A stretch of 64,000 bases of DNA from Bacillota bacterium (lineage in GTDB: Bacteria; Bacillota; UBA4882; UBA8346): positions 124,001 to 188,000 of the forward strand of contig JAEYPR010000019.1 in the NCBI GenBank assembly GCA_023410535.1, in the 5' to 3' direction. Of this stretch, positions 35,185 through 44,954 are shown piece after piece (position 1 is the stretch's first letter; every line of letters starts with the position of its first letter). The position numbers and the translations under genes are program-made. The notes under the pieces are model-generated. The model made no database searches and was not told the DNA's origin. It worked only from the letters and a program-made list of their open reading frames with translations.

Positions 35185-36594
35185 TTAGATCTTCAAGCGA
35201 TTTATGATCACATCCAGCAGCTCATTCATGGTACTGATAATTTTTGCCGCTGCGTTATAACCATGTTGAAACTGGATCATATTGGTCATCTCTTCATCCA
35301 GAGAAACTCCGGAGATGGATTCGCGCTTCTCACTCAAGTGATCGATTAACAGTGCTTGATTGTTCGCTTTGGTTTTGGCCGTATTGGAGTCAATACCCAA
35401 TTCCGCGATGACCCCGGCAAAAAACGATCCCATGGTGACGGTGTTACCATTTAGAATCGGCTTTTGTTTCAGCGCAGCCATTTCTAAAGCAATTGCGCCC
35501 TCGCCGCTCGCTCCCGAAGCGGAAGCGGCAATCCGTTGGGGATTATCTTCAATGACTTCGGCAAGTCGGATATCCGAAGCACCGGTTCCTTCAAAAAAAT
35601 TCATATTTGTGCTGCCGTCAAGTCCGATTCCTTTCTGGTGAACACTGTTAACATTGGTGATCAACGCTTTGGCGTACTGATCCAAGTTGTTCAACATTTG
35701 CGGAATTTTCTCATCCCGAACAGTCAAAAGGCCTTGTAACGATCCGCTGGAAATATTCACTTCGCGCGCCGCGGGGTCGGTTAGCCCTTCCCAACGAATC
35801 TCCGAGGCTGATGGATCATTTTCATTGCGGACCGTAATCATTGAGCTGCATTGATTGCCATATACCAATGAACGACCGCCAACCGTCACCGTCACGCGAT
35901 TTTGCGCATCGTAAGTGGTCCGAATATTAACAATACTGGAGAGTTTCTCAAGCACCTCATCGCGGCGGTCCAACAGATCGTTCGGTTGATCTCCTTGAAT
36001 ATTGATTTTACCGATTTGGTCGTTCAACTCGGCTAATTCTTTGGCATAACCATTAATCTCTTCGACTTGGGCGGCGATTCGGTCGTTAATATCCGATCGT
36101 AACGTTTTTAAACCTTGATAACTTTGGCGGATTTGATCGGTCATCGTCATTGTTTGCTGCACCAATGCCGCCCGTGTCGGCGTATCATTCGGTTTCGTGG
36201 ACAAATCTTGCATAGCGCTCCAAAATTCGTCAACCGCGGCCCGAATTCCACTATCGGAAGGCTCGTTTAAGGTACGTTCAACCTGATCCAGCATATCCCG
36301 CATCGCTGCCCACTGTCCCAAGGAAGAGCTTTCGCGTTGAATCTGGTCGTCCAGCAATTGATCGCGCACCCGATTGATTGAGGTGATATCGACTCCGGTA
36401 CCAATTTGTCCGGCCGATTTTTCACGATTGAAAATCGGATAAGTGTACGGCGCAGTAGCCGAAATCGTCGGCACCTGACGAGAATAACCCGGTGTTCCGG
36501 CGTTAGCCATGTTATGACTGGTAATTTCTAAGGCTTTTTGCGACGTAAGCAAGGCGCGACGCCCAATTTCTAGTCCGGAGAAAGTTGATGGCAT
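35185..36594 (-). CDS. flgK: Flagellar hook-associated protein 1
   Basis: FlgK forms the first hook-filament junction ring. The 469-residue protein starts with the FlgK signature FSGLEIGRRALLTSQKALEI, continues through HNMANAGTPGYSRQ and ends with the NMIQFQHGYNAAAKIISTMNELL helix typical of the rod/hook/filament family. The length is normal, unlike its neighbour flgL. It lies 8 bases after flgN and 12 bases before flgL. Confidence 0.95.
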   Translation of the reverse strand: MPSTFSGLEIGRRALLTSQKALEITSHNMANAGTPGYSRQVPTISATAPYTYPIFNREKSAGQIGTGVDITSINRVRDQLLDDQIQRESSSLGQWAAMRDMLDQVERTLNEPSDSGIRAAVDEFWSAMQDLSTKPNDTPTRAALVQQTMTMTDQIRQSYQGLKTLRSDINDRIAAQVEEINGYAKELAELNDQIGKINIQGDQPNDLLDRRDEVLEKLSSIVNIRTTYDAQNRVTVTVGGRSLVYGNQCSSMITVRNENDPSASEIRWEGLTDPAAREVNISSGSLQGLLTVRDEKIPQMLNNLDQYAKALITNVNSVHQKGIGLDGSTNMNFFEGTGASDIRLAEVIEDNPQRIAASASGASGEGAIALEMAALKQKPILNGNTVTMGSFFAGVIAELGIDSNTAKTKANNQALLIDHLSEKRESISGVSLDEEMTNMIQFQHGYNAAAKIISTMNELLDVIINRLKI

Positions 36595-36602
36595 ATCTTA
36601 AG

Positions 36603-37052
36603 TCACCCCTTGTAATCCAAAATATTGGTTTTGCTCATACCGTTCACTTTTCCGGACGAACTATAAAGCCCAGGTTCGCCATCGGCGGATATGACCGTAT
36701 TAATCGTAAAACGAATCATACTCAAAGAATCTTGAATCAACGTCTGATTAAACTCGTTATTGAGCTTGATTTCTATCACCAATTGTTTGATTTGGCTAAT
36801 ATAATCGGAAAGTTCTGATGGAATGTCCGCCGCGGATTTGCCATTCAAAAAAAATCGCACCTGCGGGGAGCAGGCGTTTTCAATGGCATGAAGTTGTTTG
36901 GAAGCCGCCTCTTCCTTGAGGACAATCTTTTCCATCCCTTGTAAATCGTCATGAAGTAAAGCGTCCTTCTTTTGCAGAGTTAAACGCTTTATTTCTTCCA
37001 ATAGGTCAATTTCTTGACGAAGCAACTTTTCCAGTTGTTCATTAAGGGGCAT
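36603..37052 (-). CDS. flgN: FlgN-type flagellar export chaperone
   Basis: This 149-residue, largely helical protein is the likely export chaperone for FlgK and FlgL. The N-terminal half is a charged coiled coil (LLRQEIDLLEEIKRLTLQKK) as in YvyG/FlgN proteins. The assignment rests on composition, length and position between flgM and flgK. Confidence 0.82.
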   Translation of the reverse strand: MPLNEQLEKLLRQEIDLLEEIKRLTLQKKDALLHDDLQGMEKIVLKEEAASKQLHAIENACSPQVRFFLNGKSAADIPSELSDYISQIKQLVIEIKLNNEFNQTLIQDSLSMIRFTINTVISADGEPGLYSSSGKVNGMSKTNILDYKG

Positions 37053-37057
37053 TAAGC

Positions 37058-37360
37058 CTACCTCCCGGCAAGCTCATCCACAAGGCTCCGTTCAATCATT
37101 TTTTGAGCGATATCGCTACCTGAAACGTTGTACGTGCCGTTTTGGACGAGTTGTTTTAGTTCATTAACTTTATCGGCACGAACATCAGGAGACTTTAGAA
37201 CTTGTTCTTTGATTAAATTCAACTCTTGCACACGATTGGACAAGACCAAAACATCGCCCCGTTTTAAAGCGGGTTTTTCTTGAACAACGGGTTGTTTGGC
37301 ATAATTATAGCATTGATTGAGGTGCAATACCGTCTGCACCTGTTTGTTAGAGATGATCAT
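37058..37360 (-). CDS. flgM: Anti-sigma-28 factor FlgM
   Basis: FlgM holds the flagellar sigma factor until the hook is complete. The C-terminal sigma-binding helix (VRADKVNELKQLVQNGTYNV followed by AQKMIERSLVDEL) is clear. The ATG at 37360 gives about 100 residues; a GTG nine bases earlier is possible. It is the first gene of flgM-N-K-L and follows yvyF. Confidence 0.9.
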   Translation of the reverse strand: MIISNKQVQTVLHLNQCYNYAKQPVVQEKPALKRGDVLVLSNRVQELNLIKEQVLKSPDVRADKVNELKQLVQNGTYNVSGSDIAQKMIERSLVDELAGR

Positions 37361-37446
37361 CCTTTCCACCTACACCTTCAAAAAATTAACTCTTCAAATC
37401 CCGAATCTATGTCAAATTTCACTGCAAACCATGAAAACGATCTTCG

Positions 37447-37683
37447 TCAATCCGCTTTCTGAGGAGCTTTTTCCAAACGCCCCTCCCGCAAAAATCTGGT
37501 AATTACCCGAATATCGACGCCTGTCGCCCGGTTTACTTGAGCGACGGTAGAATTGGGATGGTCATATAAATACTCCCGGATCCTGACAAATTCGGACTGT
37601 TCCGCTACGGAACAGCGTTCACAAACTTCGGCATCGACATAGTTAAAGATCTTACCACACCGTTTACAATTTCTAATCTCCAT
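37447..37683 (-). CDS. yvyF: YvyF-type flagellar operon protein
   Basis: This 78-residue protein has a zinc-ribbon start (CKRC ... CERC) and a winged-helix-like region (NRATGVDIRVITRFLREGRL). It matches the flagellar operon protein known as YvyF in Bacillus, found between comFC and flgM. The ATG at 37683 follows AGGGGGA by seven bases. It overlaps comFC by 11 bases. Its role is not well established. Confidence 0.85.
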   Translation of the reverse strand: MEIRNCKRCGKIFNYVDAEVCERCSVAEQSEFVRIREYLYDHPNSTVAQVNRATGVDIRVITRFLREGRLEKAPQKAD

Positions 37684-38467
37684 ATAATTGTCCCCCTGCT
37701 TCGGAACCAAACCACTGCGAGTCAATTACGCCGCTGGCTAAGGTCAGTACCTTAACTTCCTTGGCGCCACCCCGCAACAATATTCGCGCTGCTTCCGAAA
37801 CAGTTGCTCCGGTCGTCAGGATATCGTCAACTAACAATACTCGGGCCCCCGGTAAACCACGCGTGTCAATTAATCGAAAGGCCCCACTAATATTGCAAAA
37901 TCGCTCTTCTTTATGTAATGAATTTTGTGATTCGGTTATTTTATCCCTAATTATTATAGCGCTTTTTAGATAAATTCCCAAATACCTTTGGAGTGGATTA
38001 GCTAGTAATTCCGCTTGATTATAACCTCGGATAGCCATTTTTTGGCTATGAATGGGAATTGGAATAATTATGTTAATTTTTTTAAAATAATCCCGATGGA
38101 GCTTTGCCCATTCCACCAATAACTCTCCAAGGGCCAATCCCAATTCCGGACGGTAACGATATTTAAATTCGCTCAAATACTCACGTAAGGCACCCTCATA
38201 CAAAGCAACCGAACGCGCTTGCGAAAAATAGTAACACGTCTGGATGCACTGGGTGCATAAAGTCGTTTTTTCCATAACCAAACGTTGCGGCCGCCCACAA
38301 CAAATACAGCTTGGTGGAGCGATGAATGCGATCTGCCTAAGGCATAGGTTACCCAAACCGCCGCCAATAGCCGCTTCCCGTTGGCAAATCGGACATAACT
38401 CCTGTGGCGGAAATAGAAATTCCGCAAAACCCAGTCCAAGCTCATGGAACCATTTTCTGTTTCCCAA
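37673..38467 (-). CDS. comFC: ComFC phosphoribosyltransferase-like competence protein
   Basis: The 264-residue protein combines N-terminal zinc-binding cysteines (CPIC, CICCGRP, CTQC) with a phosphoribosyltransferase fold carrying the PRPP loop VLLVDDILTTGAT near residue 218. ComFC is needed for DNA uptake in naturally competent bacteria. It lies between comFA and yvyF as in Bacillus. Confidence 0.92.
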   Translation of the reverse strand: MGNRKWFHELGLGFAEFLFPPQELCPICQREAAIGGGLGNLCLRQIAFIAPPSCICCGRPQRLVMEKTTLCTQCIQTCYYFSQARSVALYEGALREYLSEFKYRYRPELGLALGELLVEWAKLHRDYFKKINIIIPIPIHSQKMAIRGYNQAELLANPLQRYLGIYLKSAIIIRDKITESQNSLHKEERFCNISGAFRLIDTRGLPGARVLLVDDILTTGATVSEAARILLRGGAKEVKVLTLASGVIDSQWFGSEAGGQLYGD

Positions 38468-38505
38468 ACTAATTATCGACCAACCTTCAAAAAAGTTTAT
38501 AAGAC

Positions 38506-40260
38506 CTAAGACCCAATTTTCCGGTCTAAATATCCTAGCCGATATCCTTCAGCGTTTTGTGACCGAATCCATTCAATCGCCTCGTGAACTGCCCGGCTTT
38601 TCCGACTCCCGATCAGCAGCACCCGGGACGGTTTCCCGTTGCGCCCGGCCCGACCCGCAATTTGAACCAAAGTTGGACAATCAAAAATTCCTTCAAAATC
38701 AGCGTTCAAAACTACCACATCAAGGTCGGGGATGGTGATTCCCCGTTCGTAGATGGTTGAAACAACCAAAAATAAGAACTCTCCGGATAACAATTTGCCT
38801 TTGACCACCTCACGTTGTGCGGTACCGGCATGTACAAAACTTCCGGCAATCCCGCGCGAGCCGGCCCATCGGCAGATCTGCCTTCCGTACTCTTCGACCT
38901 CACTCACCTTCGGAAGAAAAATCAACAATCTCCGCCCGTTCATTGGCAATTGACAGAGCAACTCCTGTAGTATGACCGGCGGTTCCCCCCGTGCCGAACT
39001 CTTCCGTAGAGATTCCCGGATAAACTCGGGAACAGTCAATGGTTGACGATGTGGTCGGGCCGGAATCGTAACATTAGGCAACTCGCCTTGGCGTAACTTT
39101 TGGCGGATAGATTTATCGGGGGTGGCGGTCATTACAACAAACTTTCCGGCAGGCTTCAACCCCCGTTGCACCGCAAAATGAAGCATCGCGCTCCCCTGAT
39201 ACGGGAAGGCGTCCTCTTCGTCAATGATTACAAGGTCATACGCCTGATAAAAACGCAGACATTGATGAGTCGTCGCAATGATCAGCCGGGCGTCGCTAAA
39301 CCGTTCACCGCTGCCACCAAAAATTGCAGCGATCGTTGTTTCCGGAAACGCCTCGCGAAACCGGGGGTAAAGTTCCTGCACAATGTCCTTGCGCGGAATT
39401 GCGAACAGAACCCGGCCTCCGGAGTTTAGGACATCGGCAACAATGCCGAAACTGACTTCGGTTTTCCCGCCGCCGCAAACAGCCCAAACCAGAAACTGTC
39501 GCTGGTCGCCCGTCCAAAATTTGCGTAATTCGGTCGCAGCCCGTTGTTGCGGTGGGGTGAGCTCAAAATGCAGTTTCGGAGTTACAAACGGTTCCGGCAC
39601 GATTCCCGCTGTTCGATCCGGTTGGAAATATAAGGGTTGACAGCTTTTCGCCACACCCATGCTCTGGCATTGGGTGCAAGTTAAACAATGAGGATTGCCA
39701 CAAAACAAGCAATGGTCTTCAATTATTCCGACGGTTGCTCCGCAACGTCTGCAAAAGGGTAAGCCCAACCGGTCCATGGTGACCGCCGCTTGTCGTTGGA
39801 CCAATCCTTGAAGGACCAACGGCTGAATTGATCGTTCAGGATCCCAGGGAACGGATAAACCGGCTGTTTCATATAGTTCGGGAAGTTCATTCCCAAGGAC
39901 GATTCGACCCGCTAAGGCTCGAAGCAACAGTTCATCGCCGACGGTCTCCGCCGCGAATTCATTCAGCTGAAACTTTTCGGAGGGAAGTATTTTTTGCGGT
40001 TGGATTGTCTGAATAATCTCCGCAACGGCCTGCCGCCATTGCCGGGGTTTCAGCTTGCGCGCGGATCGGCGAAGCCGTTCGACCGCCAGTTCCGCCAGGA
40101 AGATCGGGAGGGGCGGCCGGAAGACTTGCATCATTGTGAAGCCCGCTTTGCGAAGCCAGGGCGCATCGCTGCGTGGATCGGAACTTAATCCGTTTTGAGA
40201 TTCACCGTTTTCATTATACGCGCTATAAAGGAAATATTTTGGAGCAAGTATCCGGATCAC
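38506..40260 (-). CDS. comFA: ComFA-like DNA uptake helicase
   Basis: This superfamily 2 helicase is thought to pull transforming DNA across the membrane. A four-cysteine zinc region (CRRC, CLFC, CLTC) precedes the helicase core with Walker A AVCGGGKTE, a DEED box (IIDEEDAFP), TATP and the QIAGRAGRNGKPSR motif VI. The N-terminus is uncertain: the frame opens with a GTG at 40260, but the ATG at 40134 begins the part that looks like protein, and neither has a good ribosome site. The product is 584 or 542 residues. Confidence 0.88.
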   Translation of the reverse strand: MIRILAPKYFLYSAYNENGESQNGLSSDPRSDAPWLRKAGFTMMQVFRPPLPIFLAELAVERLRRSARKLKPRQWRQAVAEIIQTIQPQKILPSEKFQLNEFAAETVGDELLLRALAGRIVLGNELPELYETAGLSVPWDPERSIQPLVLQGLVQRQAAVTMDRLGLPFCRRCGATVGIIEDHCLFCGNPHCLTCTQCQSMGVAKSCQPLYFQPDRTAGIVPEPFVTPKLHFELTPPQQRAATELRKFWTGDQRQFLVWAVCGGGKTEVSFGIVADVLNSGGRVLFAIPRKDIVQELYPRFREAFPETTIAAIFGGSGERFSDARLIIATTHQCLRFYQAYDLVIIDEEDAFPYQGSAMLHFAVQRGLKPAGKFVVMTATPDKSIRQKLRQGELPNVTIPARPHRQPLTVPEFIRESLRKSSARGEPPVILQELLCQLPMNGRRLLIFLPKVSEVEEYGRQICRWAGSRGIAGSFVHAGTAQREVVKGKLLSGEFLFLVVSTIYERGITIPDLDVVVLNADFEGIFDCPTLVQIAGRAGRNGKPSRVLLIGSRKSRAVHEAIEWIRSQNAEGYRLGYLDRKIGS

Positions 40261-40316
40261 TCCCTGCCGTTATACTTCCGTTCACCCCAAAAACTATTGA
40301 GTTATAAAACCCGGGT

Positions 40317-42512
40317 TCAGTTTGATGATAAAGCTTCCCGCAGTCTTTCTTTGAGCAACGAGAGACGCTCTTCAATCCGGTTGTTTTTGATGGCGATCGC
40401 CAAGGCTTTTTTGGTCCCGATCAACAACACCATCTTTTTGGCCCGGGTGACCGCCGTATACAGCAGATTTCGCTGTAACATCAAAAAATGTTGCGTAGTC
40501 ACCGGCATAACAACCACCGGGTATTCGTTTCCCTGACTCTTATGAACCGACATCGCATAGGCCAAGACCAATTGATCGATCTCGTCCGACTCGTACGGTA
40601 CGTTCCGCTCCCCTTCGACTTCAGGAAAGGTCACCACCAAGCTGCGGTCCTCCGGATCAAGCTGACGGATCCGTCCGATATCGCCATTAAAAACCTGTTT
40701 TTGATAGTCGTTGCGCAATTGCATAACTTTGTCGCCAACCCGAAATACCGTATTGCCGGATTGCAGCTCCGTTTTGTTGGGACTGGCCGGATTGAGAGCG
40801 TTCTGCAGGATCAAATTGAGGTTTTCCACTCCGGTTGTCGTGCGACGCATCGGCGTTAATATTTGAATATCCTCAATCGGATCGCAATGCAGATATTGGG
40901 GAATCCGTTTCTGAACCAGCGCCGGAAAAAGCGCTGCGATCTGTTCGGGATTATCATCCTCGATGAAGAAAAAGTCATTGTTCTTCGATAGTTGCGGAAA
41001 CGAACCTTGATTGATTTGGTGCGCGTTATGGACAATCATACTCCCGCCCGCCTGACGGAAGATGGTCGCCAAACGTACCGTCGGCACGCAACGGGAACGG
41101 ATCAGATCCCGCAATACCGAACCCGGGCCGACCGAAGGCAATTGATCCACATCCCCAACCATGATTAAGCGTGTCCCCGGTTTCACCGCTTTGAGGAGAC
41201 TATAAAAAAGCAATAAGTCGACCATTGAAAACTCATCGACGATCAACACGTCGGTTGCAAGCGGTTCTTTCTCATTATACTGAAATTGGCCGGCGCCGCC
41301 ACTTGCCCCGCCAAAGCCCAACAGTCGGTGGATGGTCTTGGCCCCTTCCCGGGTCGACTCCGCCAAACGTTTGGCCGCCCGCCCCGTCGGGGCGGCCAGT
41401 AACACCTTTAAACCGCTCATTTTGAATAGTTCAACGATTGCCCGGATAATCGTGGTTTTCCCGGTTCCGGGCCCACCGGTGATCACCAGCAACCCGTTCC
41501 CGACCGCTTTTAAAACCGCCTCCCACTGTTTATCCGCCAACTCCATTTGATTGCGGACCGAATATTGCCCCAACCATTCCCTAGGGTCGATCCGGACCTC
41601 TTTTAGGCCCGCTTGGAGCAGTTCTTTGATTTTTGTCACAACACCGTTCTCGCTATAGTAAAACGGGGCCAAATATAGTATAAACCGTTCTTCATGGAGC
41701 TGCCGGAAGATCTCTTTATTGACGATTAGATCTTCCAACGCGGCCGCCACTTGGATCTCATTGACATTCAGTTCAGCCGTGGCTTTGGCGCTGAATTCCT
41801 TTTCATAGGCGAACAAATGCCCTTCACTGCTATGCTCGTTCAATAAGTAGCGGATCCCGGCCCGGACGCGATAAGGCGAATCTTCCTTGATCCCAACCTT
41901 CTGGGCGATCTGGTCGGCGATTTTGAAGCCAATTCCAAACACCTCGTCCGCTAGGCGGTAGGGATTTTCTTTCACAATGGGAATAGCGGCGGTATTATAA
42001 TTCCGGTAAATCTTCAAAGCATAAGCCGGGCTAACTCCCACCCCTTGTAAAAAGACCATGATCGCTTCAATGGCGCCATGAGATTCCAGACTGCGGACAA
42101 TTTTAGCGGCCTTATTCTCACTGATACCCGAGATCTCGGTTAAGCGGCCAGGTTCATGTTGAATAACCTCCAGCGCGTCCAGACCGAACTTTTGCACAAT
42201 CTTTTTGGCAGTGACCGGACCGACGCCTTTGATCAAACCGCTAGCCAAATAACGTTCGATGCCCAACAGCGTTTTGGGGATCTCTTGACGCCATTCCTCG
42301 ATCTGAAATTGTTCGCCATATTCCTTATGCTTAATCCATTGACCGGTCAGTTGCAGAACTTCGCCGTGATAGAGCGTTGGCAGATTGCCGACCGCAGTGA
42401 CTAACCGCCCCGATGCGGTCTTTAGGCGGACCACGGTGTAACCGTTCTCCGCATTGTTAAAGACAACTTGTTCGACAGTCCCTTCAAGTTGAGGTTTGAT
42501 TTCGGTTGTCAT
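40317..42512 (-). CDS. recD2: RecD2-type ATP-dependent 5'-3' DNA helicase
   Basis: This 731-residue helicase has an OB-like N-terminus, helix-hairpin-helix repeats (LIKGVGPVTAKKIV, EISGISENKAAKIV) and the RecD core with Walker A GGPGTGKT (346-353), VDEFSMVD and the UvrD-like C-terminal AYAMSVHKSQGNEYP. RecD2 acts without RecBC in replication-fork and repair processes. The frame is open to 42665, but GGAG before the ATG at 42512 and the family start fix the N-terminus. Confidence 0.95.
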   Translation of the reverse strand: MTTEIKPQLEGTVEQVVFNNAENGYTVVRLKTASGRLVTAVGNLPTLYHGEVLQLTGQWIKHKEYGEQFQIEEWRQEIPKTLLGIERYLASGLIKGVGPVTAKKIVQKFGLDALEVIQHEPGRLTEISGISENKAAKIVRSLESHGAIEAIMVFLQGVGVSPAYALKIYRNYNTAAIPIVKENPYRLADEVFGIGFKIADQIAQKVGIKEDSPYRVRAGIRYLLNEHSSEGHLFAYEKEFSAKATAELNVNEIQVAAALEDLIVNKEIFRQLHEERFILYLAPFYYSENGVVTKIKELLQAGLKEVRIDPREWLGQYSVRNQMELADKQWEAVLKAVGNGLLVITGGPGTGKTTIIRAIVELFKMSGLKVLLAAPTGRAAKRLAESTREGAKTIHRLLGFGGASGGAGQFQYNEKEPLATDVLIVDEFSMVDLLLFYSLLKAVKPGTRLIMVGDVDQLPSVGPGSVLRDLIRSRCVPTVRLATIFRQAGGSMIVHNAHQINQGSFPQLSKNNDFFFIEDDNPEQIAALFPALVQKRIPQYLHCDPIEDIQILTPMRRTTTGVENLNLILQNALNPASPNKTELQSGNTVFRVGDKVMQLRNDYQKQVFNGDIGRIRQLDPEDRSLVVTFPEVEGERNVPYESDEIDQLVLAYAMSVHKSQGNEYPVVVMPVTTQHFLMLQRNLLYTAVTRAKKMVLLIGTKKALAIAIKNNRIEERLSLLKERLREALSSN

Positions 42513-42631
42513 GTTCACTCCATCAATCGGTGATTGTTGTTCAAGAATCCGGCGTCTCAAAGTCGATCCGTTTTCTGGTCCCGGGTAGCCACAGACCTGA
42601 TGCTCCCTGAAGTCGCCCCTTTTTAAATGAG

Positions 42632-42664
42632 AAAAAATGAGCGACTTTTTGCAAATGACGCTCA
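42632..42664 (-). terminator. Weak terminator between rex and recD2, with a competing hairpin
   Basis: TGAGCG and CGCTCA form a six-bp stem followed on the minus strand by TTTTTT. An overlapping stem, AAGTCGC (42610-42616) with GCGACTT (42641-42647), uses part of the same sequence, so the two cannot form together. Confidence 0.4.
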
Positions 42665-42716
42665 ATGGTGGTGTTTCTTTTAAATTTTTGTGTCGGTAGT
42701 TCGATCGTAAATCAAC

Positions 42717-43343
42717 TCAAGTGTAATATGCCAAACTTTGCAAGTCGAGAGTCACATCGGAATTTTGCACTTTAATTCCGGATGGTGTTTTAATCGCAGC
42801 CGGGACAAAGTTTAAAAAGGATTTGATTCCGCTTTCCACGCAAACATCCACCACTTGCTGGACATTGACGGCGGGAAACGCCAGGATCATCATTTTCAAG
42901 CCGTATTCCTTGATTTTAGCATCCAATTGGTCAATTGGATAGATTTCGACGTCCGCAACTTTGCGGCCGATCTTTTTTTCATCATTATCGAAAAGCGCCA
43001 CAATCTGTAAGGGTTTATGAACCGGACTCCGTTGATGGTAACGCACTAAGGCGACACCGAGATTACCGGCGCCAATCAAGCCGACCCGAATCTCACGATC
43101 CAATTTTAAGATGCGGCGTAATTCGTCTTTTAACGAGACAGTATGATAACCTACGCCCTGTTTGCCGAAGACTCCAAAATATGAAAGGTCCTTGCGCACT
43201 TGGACCGAGGAGGTTCCGACCATGGTCGCCATCTGTTCCGATGAAATGATCGGCAATTCTACCGGATCAATCACATCAAGGACCCGTAAATATAATGGCA
43301 AACGGCGAATAACCACATCAGGCGCTTTTTTATCGCGACTCAT
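42717..43343 (-). CDS. rex: Redox-sensing transcriptional repressor Rex
   Basis: Rex represses fermentation and hydrogen genes when NADH is low relative to NAD+. The 208-residue protein has the N-terminal winged helix (VIRRLPLYLRVL, then SSVQVRKDLSYFG) and the Rossmann motif GLIGAGNLGVAL. It stands alone between recD2 and a secreted-protein gene. The acyl-CoA dehydrogenase is a possible local target (site at 20335-20352). Confidence 0.96.
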   Translation of the reverse strand: MSRDKKAPDVVIRRLPLYLRVLDVIDPVELPIISSEQMATMVGTSSVQVRKDLSYFGVFGKQGVGYHTVSLKDELRRILKLDREIRVGLIGAGNLGVALVRYHQRSPVHKPLQIVALFDNDEKKIGRKVADVEIYPIDQLDAKIKEYGLKMMILAFPAVNVQQVVDVCVESGIKSFLNFVPAAIKTPSGIKVQNSDVTLDLQSLAYYT

Positions 43344-43421
43344 TCATTTTGCTCCAATCTTGTAGACTAAAAACTTTTATAAAATTCTACATTGCGCTAA
43401 AAATCTCCTCTTTCCGTCGGG

Positions 43422-43442
43422 ATGTTATCAAGATTATAACAT
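43422..43442. promoter_or_regulatory. Inverted repeat upstream of rex
   Basis: ATGTTAT and ATAACAT are separated by seven bases, about 80 bases before rex. The minus strand also reads TATAAT within it, a possible -10. It is not a good Rex box, and the regulator is unknown. Confidence 0.35.
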
Positions 43443-43454
43443 TTACCTCAGATT

Positions 43455-44642
43455 TCAAACCTGCGTATGCAAAATATTGTGTCCCAGTATCTCGTCTAAC
43501 TCCGTCTTCACCCGTTTGGTCAACAGTTCGTATCGATAGCTATAATTGCAATACTCGATCACTAACGGGTTTTCGGAACCATACCGTTTGAGCATACTTT
43601 TCGCTGTTTGATACAACGCGTCGGCGGTCGCTTTCTTTCGTTCCTCCGGTTTGGTGGAATTTTGATATTTTTCACCCGCACCCTTGAATTCGCTGAACTG
43701 TAGCGTCTCGACAAGCCGTTTAATCGGTTTGTAACTGCCGTTAGCCAGGAAAGTTCCCCATAATGCATCCAATTGCAACGGATCTTGCCATGGGCCATAC
43801 GGATCGATGACGGCGTCTTTCAATGGTTTTTGGTACTGTTCCAACTCGGCTTTGGTGAGGGACTTGGGAAGTTCATTCTGACTGCAGCCTAAGGTTTTCA
43901 GCAGTCGCAAAATCTGCATCCGGGTTTTACTATTTTGCCCTTCGTAACGCTCAATCAGAAAAGGCAAAAGATAACGGTTGTTCTTAAAGATTTCCCGAAA
44001 GAAAGCGTCATAAAGGACGACGCTGCGCGTTTCGGCCGGTCTATTTTGACTATAATAAAGAAAACCGTCAATCGCATTTTCGGGAGTAGGATTTTTATAG
44101 TAGGACGTAATCCATCCGTTTAATGCGACATCATTATCAAAGTATCGTTGATATTCGTAGTTCGCCAATTCGACGGTCGTCTCTTGGACGATCTCTTGAC
44201 GGGAATTGCCATCGCGGACCTTCACCCGGATCCGGTATTTACCGGCCATATCCTGCGCTTCAAAATAAAATTTCAAATTGGAAGCGCTCAATACGGTCCA
44301 TTCCGGATTGAGCTGCCGTTGTTGGAGCGCACCGATCCGCTTCTGCTCAAAGTAGAGACTGCCATCGGGCCGCTCGATCCGAATGTCATAATCGGCGGTG
44401 ACATTGCCGCCGGAATCCGGTTGACATCCTGTCAAAAACAGCAACACGGTAAAATATTCCTTCTTAAAAACCTGTTTGGCCATAGCGATCTGCGGCGTCA
44501 GCGGGCGGACCGTCTTATAACATTTATCGGGATAGGCGTTATCCTTGGTCACCGAAACCATACAACTCAAAGCGGAGACCGGATTAATCCAAAACAGTGA
44601 TAAGCCGGACAAAAGCACCAAAGTAAGTAAACGTTTGATCAA
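43455..44642 (-). CDS. Secreted protein of unknown function
   Basis: I do not recognise this 395-residue protein. The TTG at 44642 follows GGAGG and starts a good signal peptide (MIKRLLTLVLLSG to NPVSA). An N-terminal beta-rich part (about 60-180) with alternating strands may be an Ig-like or carbohydrate-binding fold. The C-terminal half is helical and rich in Tyr, Lys and Glu. Three Cys lie near the mature N-terminus. An open frame to 44753 exists but would bury the signal. It is monocistronic, between rex and the dctP-like gene. Confidence 0.7.
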   Translation of the reverse strand: MIKRLLTLVLLSGLSLFWINPVSALSCMVSVTKDNAYPDKCYKTVRPLTPQIAMAKQVFKKEYFTVLLFLTGCQPDSGGNVTADYDIRIERPDGSLYFEQKRIGALQQRQLNPEWTVLSASNLKFYFEAQDMAGKYRIRVKVRDGNSRQEIVQETTVELANYEYQRYFDNDVALNGWITSYYKNPTPENAIDGFLYYSQNRPAETRSVVLYDAFFREIFKNNRYLLPFLIERYEGQNSKTRMQILRLLKTLGCSQNELPKSLTKAELEQYQKPLKDAVIDPYGPWQDPLQLDALWGTFLANGSYKPIKRLVETLQFSEFKGAGEKYQNSTKPEERKKATADALYQTAKSMLKRYGSENPLVIEYCNYSYRYELLTKRVKTELDEILGHNILHTQV

Positions 44643-44887
44643 GCTGCTTTCCCCTCCCTTCACCCCCATAATTCCACTTGTAACCCCGTTTTCCTGCAAT
44701 TGCGACCACCGATTGACGCTTTGAAGCGAAAACCCGGACCGGAAAGATGTCAAAGCAAGATCATAAAATGGCCAAAACCCAATCGGAACAATGGTAAGGA
44801 ATCGTTTGGCTATTGGATAATTCCATTAATTTGTTGCGGGTTAACTTTCCGGCATTACCGCTATTTCATCTTCAATCCCCATCCAAT

Positions 44888-44922
44888 AAAAAAGGCTGTC
44901 TTTCCCGAAAGAAAAGCAGCCT
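44888..44922 (-). terminator. Terminator after the DctP-like gene
   Basis: AGGCTG and CAGCCT at the ends, with TCTTTC pairing GAAAGA inside, form a long hairpin. The minus strand continues as TTTTTT. It lies about 35 bases after the stop codon. Confidence 0.8.
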
Positions 44923-44954
44923 CCATGGAATGAATTAATTTACGTTGCATTAAT

